Source: Anaerofilum hominis (GTDB lineage: Bacteria; Bacillota; Clostridia; Oscillospirales; Ruminococcaceae). From it: a stretch of DNA of 64,000 nt. The notes beneath the pieces are model-generated. The model searched no databases. It saw only the letters and a program-made list of their open reading frames with translations, and was not told where the DNA came from. The stretch lies in assembly GCF_014287275.1 (NCBI RefSeq), contig NZ_JACONZ010000002.1:682001-746000 (forward strand). The letters are read 5' to 3'. The number at the start of each line of letters is the position of its first letter. Positions within the stretch are counted from its first letter, which is position 1. This document shows, piece by piece, positions 7,211 through 15,557 of this stretch. The position numbers and the translations under genes were made by a program.

Positions 7211-8149
7211 CTACTGGGCGGCGTAAAAATCCATCATGCCGTGAAGCAGCTCTTTATAGCGCTCTTTATCGGCACGCAGCAGAACGTCGACGTTGGGCTC
7301 TTTCCCGCTGACGTGGTACAGGTCCACCAGCGTCTGGCCCGCCGAGATGGTGCTGCGGGTCTCGCAGACGGTATAGCAGGGCTCATAGACGGTCATGGAG
7401 GGTTCGATAAAGCAGGCCATGGTCACCAGGTCGTTGATGGTGGAACCGGGCAGATGCCACTGCTCGGTGTTGCGCTGGTGGATAAAATGGGCCACATGGC
7501 TGATCACCGCGGACAGGCGGCCGGGCCGGTCGAAGATCTCGGCCATCTCCCGGGTGTCCAGACGGCAGCTGTCGTTACCGTCCAGCCCGCACATGGCGAT
7601 GGGGATGCCGGATCTGAAAACGATGTCGCAGGCGTGGGGGTCCACCCAAACGTTGAACTCGGCGTAGACGTTGGTATTGCCCTGCCCGGCCGTGCCGGCC
7701 ATCATGGTGATCTTTTTGATCAGGCCTTTCAGGTCGGGATACCGCTTGAGGGCGATGGCCACATTGGTGAGCGGGCCCAGGGTGACCAGCTCCAGTTCGC
7801 CGCCGGCGCGCACCGCTTCCTGGTAAAGCACGTCCCAGGCATAGTCGGGGTCAAAATCCCGCGCCGCCGCGGGCAGCTGATAGCCGCCCAGGCCCCCCTG
7901 GCCGTGGATGGAACCCGCGGTGCGGCAGGGGGCGAGCAGGGGCTCCTCGGCGCCCCGGCCCACACGGCAGTCCACGCCGATCAGGTCGGCCAGCCGCAGG
8001 GCGTTCTGCGAGGTGCTCTCGTACCCCACGTTGCCCGCCACCGGGTTGATGGCGCGGATATCCAGCTCCGGGCGGCTGGCGGCCAGGCAGAGGGCCAGCG
8101 TATCGTCCACGCCCGGATCACAGTCGATGACAACAGGTCGTTTGTTCAT
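7211..8149 (-). CDS. Nucleoside hydrolase (IUNH family) with altered catalytic motif
   Basis: A 312-residue inosine-uridine-type hydrolase that would release the base from a ribonucleoside. The calcium-binding N-terminal motif D9-C-D-P-G-V-D-D is intact, as are the G-P-L-T-N and A-E-F-N-V-W-x-D-P segments. The C-terminal motif, normally H-D, reads N239-D240 here. That His is the proposed proton donor in classical members, so the substrate class or the rate may differ. It is the second gene of an operon; the AGGAGG site before its ATG abuts the stop codon of the upstream hydrolase 15 bases away. Confidence 0.87.
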   Translation of the reverse strand: MNKRPVVIDCDPGVDDTLALCLAASRPELDIRAINPVAGNVGYESTSQNALRLADLIGVDCRVGRGAEEPLLAPCRTAGSIHGQGGLGGYQLPAAARDFDPDYAWDVLYQEAVRAGGELELVTLGPLTNVAIALKRYPDLKGLIKKITMMAGTAGQGNTNVYAEFNVWVDPHACDIVFRSGIPIAMCGLDGNDSCRLDTREMAEIFDRPGRLSAVISHVAHFIHQRNTEQWHLPGSTINDLVTMACFIEPSMTVYEPCYTVCETRSTISAGQTLVDLYHVSGKEPNVDVLLRADKERYKELLHGMMDFYAAQ

Positions 8150-8164
8150 GGTTTGGTTCCTCCT

Positions 8165-9109
8165 TTACGAAAAGCTGGCGGCCGCTTTCAGCAGCTGCTG
8201 GATAAATGCCTCGCGGTCGATATCCAAGATCACCCGGGCGTTTTTTTCACCGCTGCAGTTCCGCTCGCGGAAGTCCGAAGCGGTGCAGCCCCAGGTGTGC
8301 TCGCCGTCGATGTCCACCTCTACATAAGCGTCCTGGCCCTGCATCAGTTCAGGGTGAGTGAGGGCCATCACCGTCACCGCGTCATGGACGGCGCAGCCGG
8401 GCAGCTTGCCGCGCACGCCGCTCATGTGGAAATCGTAGTAAAAGCGGAAGATGTCGGCGCAGAACTTGCCCGCTTTTGTGCCCAGGGCGGCAAAGGCGTC
8501 AATGTCCTCGCCGGTGGCATAAGCTTTCATGGTCACGTCCAGCCCGCACATGATCATGGGGATGCCGGCCTTAAAAACCATGCGGGCCGCCTCGGGGTCC
8601 ACATAGATGTTGAACTCGGCGGCGGGGGAGGCGTTGCCGCGGAACGCGCCGCCGCCCATGATGGCGATGCGCTCGATGCGCGCCTTGAGGTGGGGATAGG
8701 CTTTGAGCAGCAGGGCGATGTTGGTGAGCGGCCCGACCGCGATGATGGTGACCGGCTGGGCGCTGCCCTCGATCCAGCGCCGCAGGCAGGTGAGCGCGTC
8801 GCCGGCCTCCGGCTGTTTGACGGGCTCGGGCAGCTGCACGTTGCCAAGGCCGTTTTCACCGTGTACCTGAGGCGCGGTGTGCAGCGGGCGGCAGAAAGGC
8901 CCGGCCGCCCCCCTGGCCACCGGCACCTCGGGGCGGCCCAGATATTCCAGCACCGCAAGGGTGTTGCGGGTGGTCTTGTCCAGCGTCTGGTTGCCCGCAA
9001 CCGTGGAGATACCTAAAATGTCCAGCTCTTCACAGGTCAGCGCATACATGATCGCCACGGCGTCATCCACGCCGGTGTCGACGTCGAGAATAACAGGGAT
9101 CTTGTTCAT
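8165..9109 (-). CDS. Nucleoside hydrolase (IUNH family), canonical motifs
   Basis: A 314-residue relative of the neighbouring hydrolase, with D-V-D-T-G-V-D-D at residues 9-16, V-G-P-L-T-N-I-A, A-E-F-N-I-Y-V-D-P and an intact V-H-D-A catalytic motif near the C-terminus. The ATG at 9109 has a good AAAGGAG site; a longer frame to 9163 lacks support. Transcribed divergently from the yeiL-like regulator, it opens a two-gene operon. In E. coli yeiL also lies next to a nucleoside hydrolase gene, which supports a role in ribonucleoside salvage. The exact base specificity cannot be read from sequence. Confidence 0.9.
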   Translation of the reverse strand: MNKIPVILDVDTGVDDAVAIMYALTCEELDILGISTVAGNQTLDKTTRNTLAVLEYLGRPEVPVARGAAGPFCRPLHTAPQVHGENGLGNVQLPEPVKQPEAGDALTCLRRWIEGSAQPVTIIAVGPLTNIALLLKAYPHLKARIERIAIMGGGAFRGNASPAAEFNIYVDPEAARMVFKAGIPMIMCGLDVTMKAYATGEDIDAFAALGTKAGKFCADIFRFYYDFHMSGVRGKLPGCAVHDAVTVMALTHPELMQGQDAYVEVDIDGEHTWGCTASDFRERNCSGEKNARVILDIDREAFIQQLLKAAASFS

Positions 9110-9189
9110 GAAATGGCTCCTTTCAGTCAAATGGTTCACTCGGTGATCCTCTTTTGATTGCATCTTAGCATCAGATGAGATAAAATGAT

Positions 9190-9930
9190 ATGAGAAATCT
9201 CACACAGATCCCAATCATTGAAAAAAATCCCGCGCCGGCCGCGGAAGCAGAAAAGGAGGGGGAGACCACGGCGGAAGAGTGGAAGCTGGGGCCCATGCTC
9301 AAAGAGTATCGGTTTCAGGAGTATTTTTCCTTTGATATCACACCCTACGCCAGCCTGGCGGTGTTTGAGCCGGGGGAGCTGATCCTGCGGGAGGGGCAGC
9401 GGGTGACCAAGCTCTATTATCTGGTAAAGGGGCGGGCCAAGCTGTTCGCCACCCTCAAAAACGGCAAGGTGAGCCTGTTTAATTTTTATGAGGTGCCCAG
9501 TTTTTTGGGGGAGATGGAGATGCTGGACCCGGAGGCCCACACCAAGGGGGTGCGCGCCCACACCCGCTGCTATTGCATCGCGCTGGACCTCACCCGCTGC
9601 GGGGACCGGGTGCTGAACGACCCCCGTTTTCTGCGGGCGATCTGCCTTTATCTGGGCCGTAAGGCGGTGAGCAATTCCTGGCACTATGCCCAGAGCCAGT
9701 CTTATCCGCTGAAATACCGGCTGGCCTCCTATATCCTTTTTACCAGCAGGGACGGCGTCTACGCGGAGCCGCACACGGAGGCGGCGGAGTATCTGGGCAT
9801 CAGCTACCGGCATCTGCTGTATGTGCTGGCCGATTTTTGCCGTGAGGGCATCCTGGAACGCGGCCCGAAAGGATACCTGCTGCGGGACCCTCAGCGCCTG
9901 CAGGCGCTGCAGGACGAGCTGCAGGAGTAG
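9190..9930 (+). CDS. yeiL: Crp/Fnr-family regulator, YeiL-like
   Basis: Up to 246 residues. A cyclic-nucleotide-binding-like domain (about 45-160) is followed by a helix-turn-helix. The segment E-A-A-E-Y-L-G-I-S-Y-R-H-L-L-Y-V-L-A-D-F matches E. coli YeiL almost residue for residue, as does R-A-K-L-F-A-T-L-K-N-G-K-V-S-L in the sensor domain. In E. coli yeiL adjoins a nucleoside hydrolase gene, as here. The start is uncertain: ATG 9190 has no good ribosome site, the Ala/Glu-rich first 35 residues have no counterpart, and ATG 9295 would give the family length. If 9295 is used, the palindrome at 9191 lies in the leader. Confidence 0.82.
   Translation: MRNLTQIPIIEKNPAPAAEAEKEGETTAEEWKLGPMLKEYRFQEYFSFDITPYASLAVFEPGELILREGQRVTKLYYLVKGRAKLFATLKNGKVSLFNFYEVPSFLGEMEMLDPEAHTKGVRAHTRCYCIALDLTRCGDRVLNDPRFLRAICLYLGRKAVSNSWHYAQSQSYPLKYRLASYILFTSRDGVYAEPHTEAAEYLGISYRHLLYVLADFCREGILERGPKGYLLRDPQRLQALQDELQE
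9191..9202. promoter_or_regulatory. Candidate operator between nucleoside hydrolases and yeiL
   Basis: TGAGAAATCTCA, a perfect 12-bp palindrome, with further ATGAGA half-sites just upstream (about 9173-9192). It lies between the divergent genes, overlapping the furthest upstream yeiL start. A Crp/Fnr-type regulator would be expected to bind such a dyad. Inference only. Confidence 0.45.
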
Positions 9931-10174
9931 CCGGGCCCGCGGGCGCCCGGCGCAAAGTGCAGGTTTTGCAGGGCCGGAAGGGAGGGCCGCGCCGGTGCGC
10001 TGGGAAAAATTTCCCCCGCGTCCCGCGGCGGAGCGGCCCCCCTGAAGAGAGGCTGCGGCCCCGCTGTTCCGCGCAGGGGGAAAAATAGAAAAACGCCGCG
10101 GTTGCGGCAAAGTCCGTTTGGGGGCCGCGGGGCCCTGCCGGGCCCCAGCCGCGCAGAGAGAGGAGCATCCCGCT

Positions 10175-10939
10175 TTGAAAACAATGCAGACCGCATCCGG
10201 CAGACGGCTGGGCGTGCTGGACGCAGCGCGCGGCTTTGTGCTGCTCAATATGCTTGTCTATCATCTGCTCTATGATCTGGTCGCCCTGTTCGGCGTCCGC
10301 CTGAGCTGGTTCTGGGAGTGGCAGGGGACGGTCTGGCAGCAGTTCATCGCCTGCGGTTTTATCTTTTTATCCGGCATCTCCTGCGGCTTCAGCCGCAGCA
10401 ATGCGCGGCGCGGCGCGCAGCTGCTGGGGTGGGGCATGGCGCTCAGCCTGGGCACCTGGCTGGTGATGCCCCAGCAGATCATCCGCTTTGGCGTACTGCA
10501 TTTTCTGGGCTGCGCGGCCCTGCTGTGGGCGCTGACGGGGCGTTTTCTGGAACGGCTTCCCGCCGGCGTCCTCCTGACGGGCGGCCTGCTGTTGTTCCTG
10601 CTCACCAACGGCACCCAGTGGGGCTATTGGGGCGTCTGGCGTCTGCCGCTGCTGGAACTGCCCGCCGGGCTGTATACCACCCGCTGGCTTTTTCCGCTGG
10701 GGTTTCCCGGGCCGGATTTTTACTCGTCGGATTATTTCCCGCTGCTGCCCTGGATTTTTCTGTTCTGGGCAGGGACGGCATTTCACCGTGTGCTGGAAAA
10801 CGCCCCCCGCCTGCGGCGCGCCCTGGCGCCGCAGGCGCCGCTGCTGAGTGCGCTGGGGCGCCGCACCCTTGTGGTGTATCTGCTGCACCAGCCGGTAATC
10901 TACGGCCTTGTATGGATGTGGTACCGATTCTGCGCCTGA
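10175..10939 (+). CDS. DUF1624 / heparan-alpha-glucosaminide N-acetyltransferase-like membrane protein
   Basis: A 254-residue integral membrane protein with about seven hydrophobic helices. The opening R-R-L-G-V-L-D-A-A-R-G-F-x-L-L-N-M-L-x-Y-H motif is typical of DUF1624/acyltransferase-3-like proteins, which transfer acetyl groups across membranes; the invariant His sits in the first helix. The substrate is unknown, perhaps a cell-surface sugar. The TTG at 10175 was chosen for its AGAGGAG site; an ATG three codons later is the alternative. It appears monocistronic and ends at a shared terminator. Confidence 0.75.
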   Translation: MKTMQTASGRRLGVLDAARGFVLLNMLVYHLLYDLVALFGVRLSWFWEWQGTVWQQFIACGFIFLSGISCGFSRSNARRGAQLLGWGMALSLGTWLVMPQQIIRFGVLHFLGCAALLWALTGRFLERLPAGVLLTGGLLLFLLTNGTQWGYWGVWRLPLLELPAGLYTTRWLFPLGFPGPDFYSSDYFPLLPWIFLFWAGTAFHRVLENAPRLRRALAPQAPLLSALGRRTLVVYLLHQPVIYGLVWMWYRFCA

Positions 10940-11010
10940 AGAGGGGAACAGAAAAGCGCCTGTGCGGGGGTGAGACGCGCCCGATGCAGGGGGGCTTTGA
11001 TGAAAAAAGA

Positions 11011-11055
11011 GAGGCGGGCGCTTTTGGTGTAAAAGCGCCCGCCTCTTAAAATTTT
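11011..11055. terminator. Bidirectional terminator between convergent genes
   Basis: A perfect 15-bp stem (11011-11025 with 11031-11045) flanked by A-rich and T-rich runs. Confidence 0.88.
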
Positions 11056-11086
11056 CCGCTGTTTTTGCAGAGAAATCCGACCGTCC

Positions 11087-11593
11087 CTATTTCACTTTCA
11101 GCTTTTCCCGCAGCAGCATGCGGTCGCGCTCCTCGCGGATCTTTTTCAGCGAGAGCTCGTGATAGCGGGGGTCGTCGTCCACAGGCGCTCCGGCCAGCAG
11201 CGAGGTGTAGCTGGCGTGCTCGGCCTCCTCCATGCCGCCCTCCAGGTCCATCGGCTCGGCCTGCTCCATCTCGGTGATATCGGTGTAGTCAAAGACCTCT
11301 TTTTGATTGATCCTGCAGCCGAATGCCTCCAGCGAGGCAAAGGCCTCGTAGGTGCGCACCGGCGTGAGCTCCCGTTTGAGCTTTGAGTAGGCGCGGGATT
11401 CCAGGTCGTACCGAAGCTCGAGCAGTTCCCTGAAAGAGACGCGGTCCTCATCGCCCTCTTCGCCATACCCCTGAAATTCATCCGCCACCGCCAGGTCGGC
11501 CTGCAGACGGTCGTAGGCGTCGTTGGGATTTTCAGGCTCCAGCACCGCGTTGCCTTCAAAATCGGTCCCCATCATCTTGTAAACCTCAAACAT
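11087..11593 (-). CDS. Conserved hypothetical acidic protein
   Basis: 168 residues, rich in Glu and Asp, no signal peptide or membrane helix. The N-terminus (M-F-E-V-Y-K-M-M-G-T-D-F-E-G-N) and a C-terminal basic stretch ending L-R-E-K-L-K-V-K are the most distinctive parts. The ATG at 11593 follows GAGGT. I do not recognise the family. It stands alone: the A+T-rich stretch 11700-11800 upstream probably holds its promoter, and a bidirectional terminator lies downstream. Confidence 0.65.
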   Translation of the reverse strand: MFEVYKMMGTDFEGNAVLEPENPNDAYDRLQADLAVADEFQGYGEEGDEDRVSFRELLELRYDLESRAYSKLKRELTPVRTYEAFASLEAFGCRINQKEVFDYTDITEMEQAEPMDLEGGMEEAEHASYTSLLAGAPVDDDPRYHELSLKKIREERDRMLLREKLKVK

Positions 11594-11807
11594 CGCGATT
11601 ACCTCTATTCCAGACAGGGGGGCGCAGCCGCGGCGGGCTGCCGGAAAACGCTTTCGCAAAATAAGCACCGGTCTCATTTCCCCTGTCTTATTTTACAACC
11701 ATATTATACCGCCCTGCGCCGCTAAAAACAATAGATTTTAGGTAAAATATCCATATTAGTTAAAAAGTTATAGAAAAATTTAAACAGTTTTTACAAAAAC
11801 AACACAA

Positions 11808-11840
11808 AAAATCAGCGGCCGCCGCGCGGCCGCTGATTTT
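11808..11840 (-). terminator. Terminator of guaB
   Basis: A 15-bp stem (11808-11822 with 11826-11840) and three-base loop just beyond the guaB stop. The arms end in AAAA/TTTT, so it can work in both directions. Confidence 0.85.
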
Positions 11841-11857
11841 CACAAAGCAGGAAAGGG

Positions 11858-13369
11858 TCATTCCGCAGAGGAGAGGCCCTTGTCCTTGAGGACGACGTCG
11901 TGATAGCCGCCCTCCACGATGCTGGTGGAGGAGACCAGCGTGAGCTTGGCTTTCTGCTGCAGTTCGGGGATGGAGAGCGCGCCGCAGTTGCACATGGTGT
12001 GGCGCACCTTGGCCAGCGTCTGGGCCACGTTGTCTTTCAGGCTGCCGGCATAGGGGACGTAGCTGTCCACGCCCTCCTCAAACGACAGCTTGGCGCCGCC
12101 GCCCAGGTCGTAGCGCTGCCAGTTGCGGGCGCGGTTCGACCCCTCGCCCCAATACTCTTTGACATAGCTGCCGTTGATGTTCAGCTTGTTGGTGGGGCTC
12201 TCGTCAAAGCGGGAGAAATAGCGGCCCAGCATGATGAAATCTGCGCCCATGGCAAGGGCCAAGGTGACGTGGTAATCGTGTACGATGCCGCCGTCGCTGC
12301 AGACCGGCACATAGACGCCGGTGCGCTCGAAGTACTCGTCGCGGGCCTTGCAGACCTCGATCAGCGCCGTGGCCTGGCCGCGGCCGATGCCTTTCTGCTC
12401 GCGGGTGATGCAGATGGAGCCGCCGCCGATGCCGACCTTGACAAAATCGGCGCCGCTCTCTGCCAGGAACAGGAAGCCCTCCCGGTCCACCACGTTGCCG
12501 GCGCCGACCTTGACGCTGTCGCCGTATTTGCCGCGCACCCATTCCAGCGTCTTTTTCTGCCACTCGGAAAAGCCCTCCGACGAGTCGATGCACAGCACGT
12601 CGGCGCCCGCTCCCACCAGGGCGGGAACGCGCTCTTCATAGTCGCGGGTGTTGATGCCGGCGCCCACGATATAGCGCTTGTGGCTGTCCAGCAGTTCCAG
12701 GGGGTTCGCCTTATGGTCCGAGTAATCCTTGCGGAAAACAAAGTATTTGAGGGTGCCGTTCTTATCCACGATGGGCAGGCTGTTGAGCTTGTTGTCCCAG
12801 ATGATGTCGTTAGCCTCTTTCAGCGTGGTGTTCTCGTCGCCGGTGACCAGCTTGTCGATGGGGGTCATGAAGCTGGAGACCTTTTCGTCCGGGGACATGC
12901 GGCTGACGCGGTAATCGCGGCTGGCCACGATGCCCACCAGCTTGCCCGCGGCGGTGCCGTCCTCGGTGACCGCAACGGTGGAGTGGCCGGTTTTCTCTTT
13001 CAGGGCAAGGATATCGGCCAGGGTGGCGTCGGGGCGGATGTTGGAGTCGCTGACCACAAAGCCCGCCTTATAGCTCTTGACGTTGGAGACCATTCTGGCC
13101 TCGCTTTCGATCGACTGGCTGCCGTAGATAAAGGAGATGCCGCCCTCTTTTGCCAGGGCGATGGCCATGGTGTCGTTGGAGACCGACTGCATGATGGCGG
13201 AGACAAGGGGGATGTTCATAGTAAGGGGGCATTCCTCTTCGCCCTTGCGGTACTTTACCACCGAGGTCTTGAGGTTGACGGCGGAAGGTACGCATTCGCA
13301 GGAGGAATACCCCGGTATAATGAGATATTCGCCAAAAGTGTGAGACGGTTCATCGTAAATAAAAGCCAT
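11858..13369 (-). CDS. guaB: IMP dehydrogenase
   Basis: 503 residues; oxidises IMP to XMP with NAD, the committed step of GMP synthesis. It is a TIM barrel with an inserted pair of CBS domains (about residues 95-215). The active-site loop reads [11 protein letters not shown] with the catalytic Cys at 320, and S-D-G-G-I and M-L-G-R-Y follow for phosphate binding. The flap differs from the common bacterial form ([17 protein letters not shown]). The ATG at 13369 has an AAAGGAG site. A strong sigma-A promoter lies 56 bases upstream and a terminator follows directly, so it is monocistronic. Confidence 0.93.
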   Translation of the reverse strand: MAFIYDEPSHTFGEYLIIPGYSSCECVPSAVNLKTSVVKYRKGEEECPLTMNIPLVSAIMQSVSNDTMAIALAKEGGISFIYGSQSIESEARMVSNVKSYKAGFVVSDSNIRPDATLADILALKEKTGHSTVAVTEDGTAAGKLVGIVASRDYRVSRMSPDEKVSSFMTPIDKLVTGDENTTLKEANDIIWDNKLNSLPIVDKNGTLKYFVFRKDYSDHKANPLELLDSHKRYIVGAGINTRDYEERVPALVGAGADVLCIDSSEGFSEWQKKTLEWVRGKYGDSVKVGAGNVVDREGFLFLAESGADFVKVGIGGGSICITREQKGIGRGQATALIEVCKARDEYFERTGVYVPVCSDGGIVHDYHVTLALAMGADFIMLGRYFSRFDESPTNKLNINGSYVKEYWGEGSNRARNWQRYDLGGGAKLSFEEGVDSYVPYAGSLKDNVAQTLAKVRHTMCNCGALSIPELQQKAKLTLVSSTSIVEGGYHDVVLKDKGLSSAE

Positions 13370-13425
13370 AGTTTCTTCTCCTTTACTTTGATCGTTTCCT
13401 CGGTCGTTCCACTGGATTATTCATA

Positions 13426-13455
13426 ATAATATTCTTTTTGCATCTGGCTTGTCAA
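13426..13455 (-). promoter_or_regulatory. sigma-A promoter of guaB
   Basis: On the minus strand a perfect TTGACA (13450-13455), an 18-base spacer and TATTAT (13426-13431). Confidence 0.8.
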
Positions 13456-13504
13456 GGCAAAAATGTCCGCCGCTACAAAACACCGCAAAACAACTAAAAG
13501 CTGC

Positions 13505-13533
13505 TTGCCGCGGGCAGCTGTGACTGGTATAAT
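13505..13533 (+). promoter_or_regulatory. sigma-A promoter of the 44-residue membrane peptide gene
   Basis: TTGCCG, 17-base spacer, perfect TATAAT (13528-13533), about 50 bases ahead of the small gene. Confidence 0.8.
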
Positions 13534-13587
13534 AACGGTAGAAATCGGCCCGGGCCACGGCCCGGCCAAGGAAAGGAGCCGTTTTGC

Positions 13588-13722
13588 ATGAAAGGGAAGA
13601 TCTTCAGCATCGTGGGCCTGGTGATGGGCTGCATCTCGGTCTCGATCTCAGTGACCGCCTTGGTATTCAGCGCCATCGGCATGGTCAAGTCCAAAAAGAT
13701 CAAAGCGCCGCGCAGCTTCTGA
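13588..13722 (+). CDS. Small single-span membrane protein (44 residues)
   Basis: A 44-residue peptide beginning M-K-G-K-I-F-S-I, with one hydrophobic helix (residues about 5-33) and a basic end (K-S-K-K-I-K-A-P-R). It is too short for routine gene calling, but it has an AAAGGAG site at 7-8 bases, a near-perfect promoter 50 bases upstream and a perfect terminator downstream, so it is a well-formed independent unit. The function is unknown. Such peptides may modulate membrane proteins; nothing nearby points to a partner. Confidence 0.75.
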   Translation: MKGKIFSIVGLVMGCISVSISVTALVFSAIGMVKSKKIKAPRSF

Positions 13723-13746
13723 GCGCGGGCGTTTATCCGTAAAAAA

Positions 13747-13774
13747 GGGAATGGCAGGCGCCATTCCCTTTTTT
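13747..13774 (+). terminator. Terminator of the small membrane protein gene
   Basis: A 9-bp stem (13747-13755 with 13760-13768), four-base loop, six T; preceded by six A, so bidirectional. Confidence 0.88.
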
Positions 13775-13997
13775 ATATTTGTATAAGGTAGGTAAAGGTC
13801 CGTATGCGGCAGCGTCTGAGCGCTGCGCCGGCAGGGCTGCCGCAGAAAGGGGATACGGGCAGGCCCTTTCTGCGCTCCGCAGCGCGCCCCCAAACGAGGA
13901 GCCGGGGCACGGGGCAGGAGGAAAACAGACGGAAAAACACCGGCCCGGGACCTTGTGCCGCTGAGCTGCAGACTGCCGGCCCGGCATGGAAGCCGGG

Positions 13998-15302
13998 TCA
14001 GGAGGCAGCCTTTTTGACGGCCTTTGCGGGCTTGGCGCTTTTGACCGCCTTGCCGGGCAGGGGCTTCGCCTCGCCGCTGTGGGGCGGCTGGGGACGGGGC
14101 TGCCGCTGCAGGGTGCCGGACAGGAACAGAGAGGCCTTGGCGCAGGCGGGGCCGATCATCTCGTACAGCACGCCCGAGGAGAGGATGATGGTGGTGAGCA
14201 GCACGCCGGTGGGGCCGGGCAGCATGCGCTGGCCCAGCACCGCCAGGCCGATGGAGACGCCGGCCTGCGGGATCAGCGCCAGCCCTAGCCAGTCGCGGGT
14301 CGGTTTGGGCGCGCCGGTGACGGCGCAGCCGGCCCAGGCCCCCGCGTATTTGCCCAGGATGCGCACGAAGAAATAGACCACGCCCACCAGCCCGGCGCTC
14401 TGCAGGGCGGGCAGGGAAAGCCGCATGCCGGACAGCACAAAAAACAGCAGCAGGATGGGCGGGGTGAAGCGGGTGACCATTTTAAAGGTCTTTTTATTGC
14501 CGCCCGCGTTGACATAGACGGTGCCCATCACCATGCAGGAGAGCAGCGGCGAGATGTCAAGGCTGGTGCACAGGCCGGTGAGGATGAAGATCAGGGTGAT
14601 GACCAGCGCAAGCCGGTGCTCGGCGGAGCGGCGCTCCGGGTCGGCGATGAGGTGCAGGAAGAAGCCGACCAGCGCCCCGGCCAGGATGCCGCCCAGATTG
14701 TAAAGGATGGGCAGCACCACCAGTTTGGGGTCCACAGCGCCGGAGCTTTCCACCGCGCCCACATAGGCGGCGGCGATGCTGAACGCGAGCAGCGCCACCG
14801 CGTCGTCCAGCGCCACCACCTCCAGGATGGTGTTGACGAACTCGCCCTTTGCCTTGTACTGGCGGATGGTCATGATGGTGGAAGCGGGCGCTGTAGCGCA
14901 CCCGATGGCACCCAGCAGCAGGGCAAAAGCGAGAGAATAGTGGAACAGAAAGTACATCACCAGCGTGATCGCCAGCCCGGCGGCAAGCGATTCAAACAGG
15001 GTGACCACAATGATGCGCAGCCCGTTTTTGCGCAGCTCAGAGAGCTTGAAATACTTGCCTACCCCAAAGGCGATAAAGGCCAGCGCCACGTCGGTGACAA
15101 AATCCATACCGCCCATGACGCTGTCCGGGATGAGATGCAGCGCCCACGGCCCGATGGCGACCCCGGCCAGGATATAGCCGGTGACGTTGGGCAGGCGCAG
15201 CTTTTTGGTCACGCGGGTGGCAAGAAAGCCGGCCAGAAGCATGGCGGCCAGCGAGAGGATCACCTGCGCGTTGGTGTTTGAGATGCGGTCCAGCAGTGCC
15301 AA
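13998..15302 (-). CDS. Monovalent cation:proton antiporter (CPA2, Kef/NapA type)
   Basis: 434 residues with about twelve hydrophobic helices, typical for the membrane part of CPA2 exchangers that trade K+ or Na+ for H+. Key features are L-R-L-P-N-V-T-G-Y-I-L-A-G early on, and A-L-D-D-A-V-A-L-L in the middle, where the paired aspartates are the expected ion-binding site. No RCK/TrkA-N regulatory domain is attached; the protein ends in a basic Lys/Ala/Pro tail. The start is a TTG at 15302 with an AAAGGAGGG site at seven bases. Divergent from a LysR gene, which may control it. Confidence 0.85.
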   Translation of the reverse strand: MALLDRISNTNAQVILSLAAMLLAGFLATRVTKKLRLPNVTGYILAGVAIGPWALHLIPDSVMGGMDFVTDVALAFIAFGVGKYFKLSELRKNGLRIIVVTLFESLAAGLAITLVMYFLFHYSLAFALLLGAIGCATAPASTIMTIRQYKAKGEFVNTILEVVALDDAVALLAFSIAAAYVGAVESSGAVDPKLVVLPILYNLGGILAGALVGFFLHLIADPERRSAEHRLALVITLIFILTGLCTSLDISPLLSCMVMGTVYVNAGGNKKTFKMVTRFTPPILLLFFVLSGMRLSLPALQSAGLVGVVYFFVRILGKYAGAWAGCAVTGAPKPTRDWLGLALIPQAGVSIGLAVLGQRMLPGPTGVLLTTIILSSGVLYEMIGPACAKASLFLSGTLQRQPRPQPPHSGEAKPLPGKAVKSAKPAKAVKKAAS

Positions 15303-15481
15303 GGCGCATCCCTCCTTTCAAAATGAGATCGCCGCGGCCGGGCGGCGCGTCCGGCTGCAGCGGTGAAGCGGGTAAGGGGAAAACCAGAAAAGACTTTACA
15401 AGAAATTTACATTTCTTTTTGGTACGTCTTGATTATATGAGGGGGAAGTGCTAATATCAAATTATGATTCGTTTTAATACA

Positions 15482-15496
15482 ATAAAAAATATTTAT
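15482..15496. promoter_or_regulatory. Candidate LysR-type operator
   Basis: ATAAA-N5-TTTAT, a 15-bp dyad with the T-N11-A spacing typical of LysR sites, in the A+T-rich region between the antiporter and lysR-family genes. Inference from position and symmetry. Confidence 0.4.
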
Positions 15497-15557
15497 GGAT
15501 AATTGAATCTTTGCACAAAAAATGGACTTGATGAGATGGAAAAGGAGGCGTTTTGCT

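Noticed and set aside
7211..8149. Pseudogene status for the hydrolase with N-D in place of H-D
   Set aside because: Full length, good ribosome site, intact calcium-binding aspartates and operon position; substitution alone does not show loss of function.
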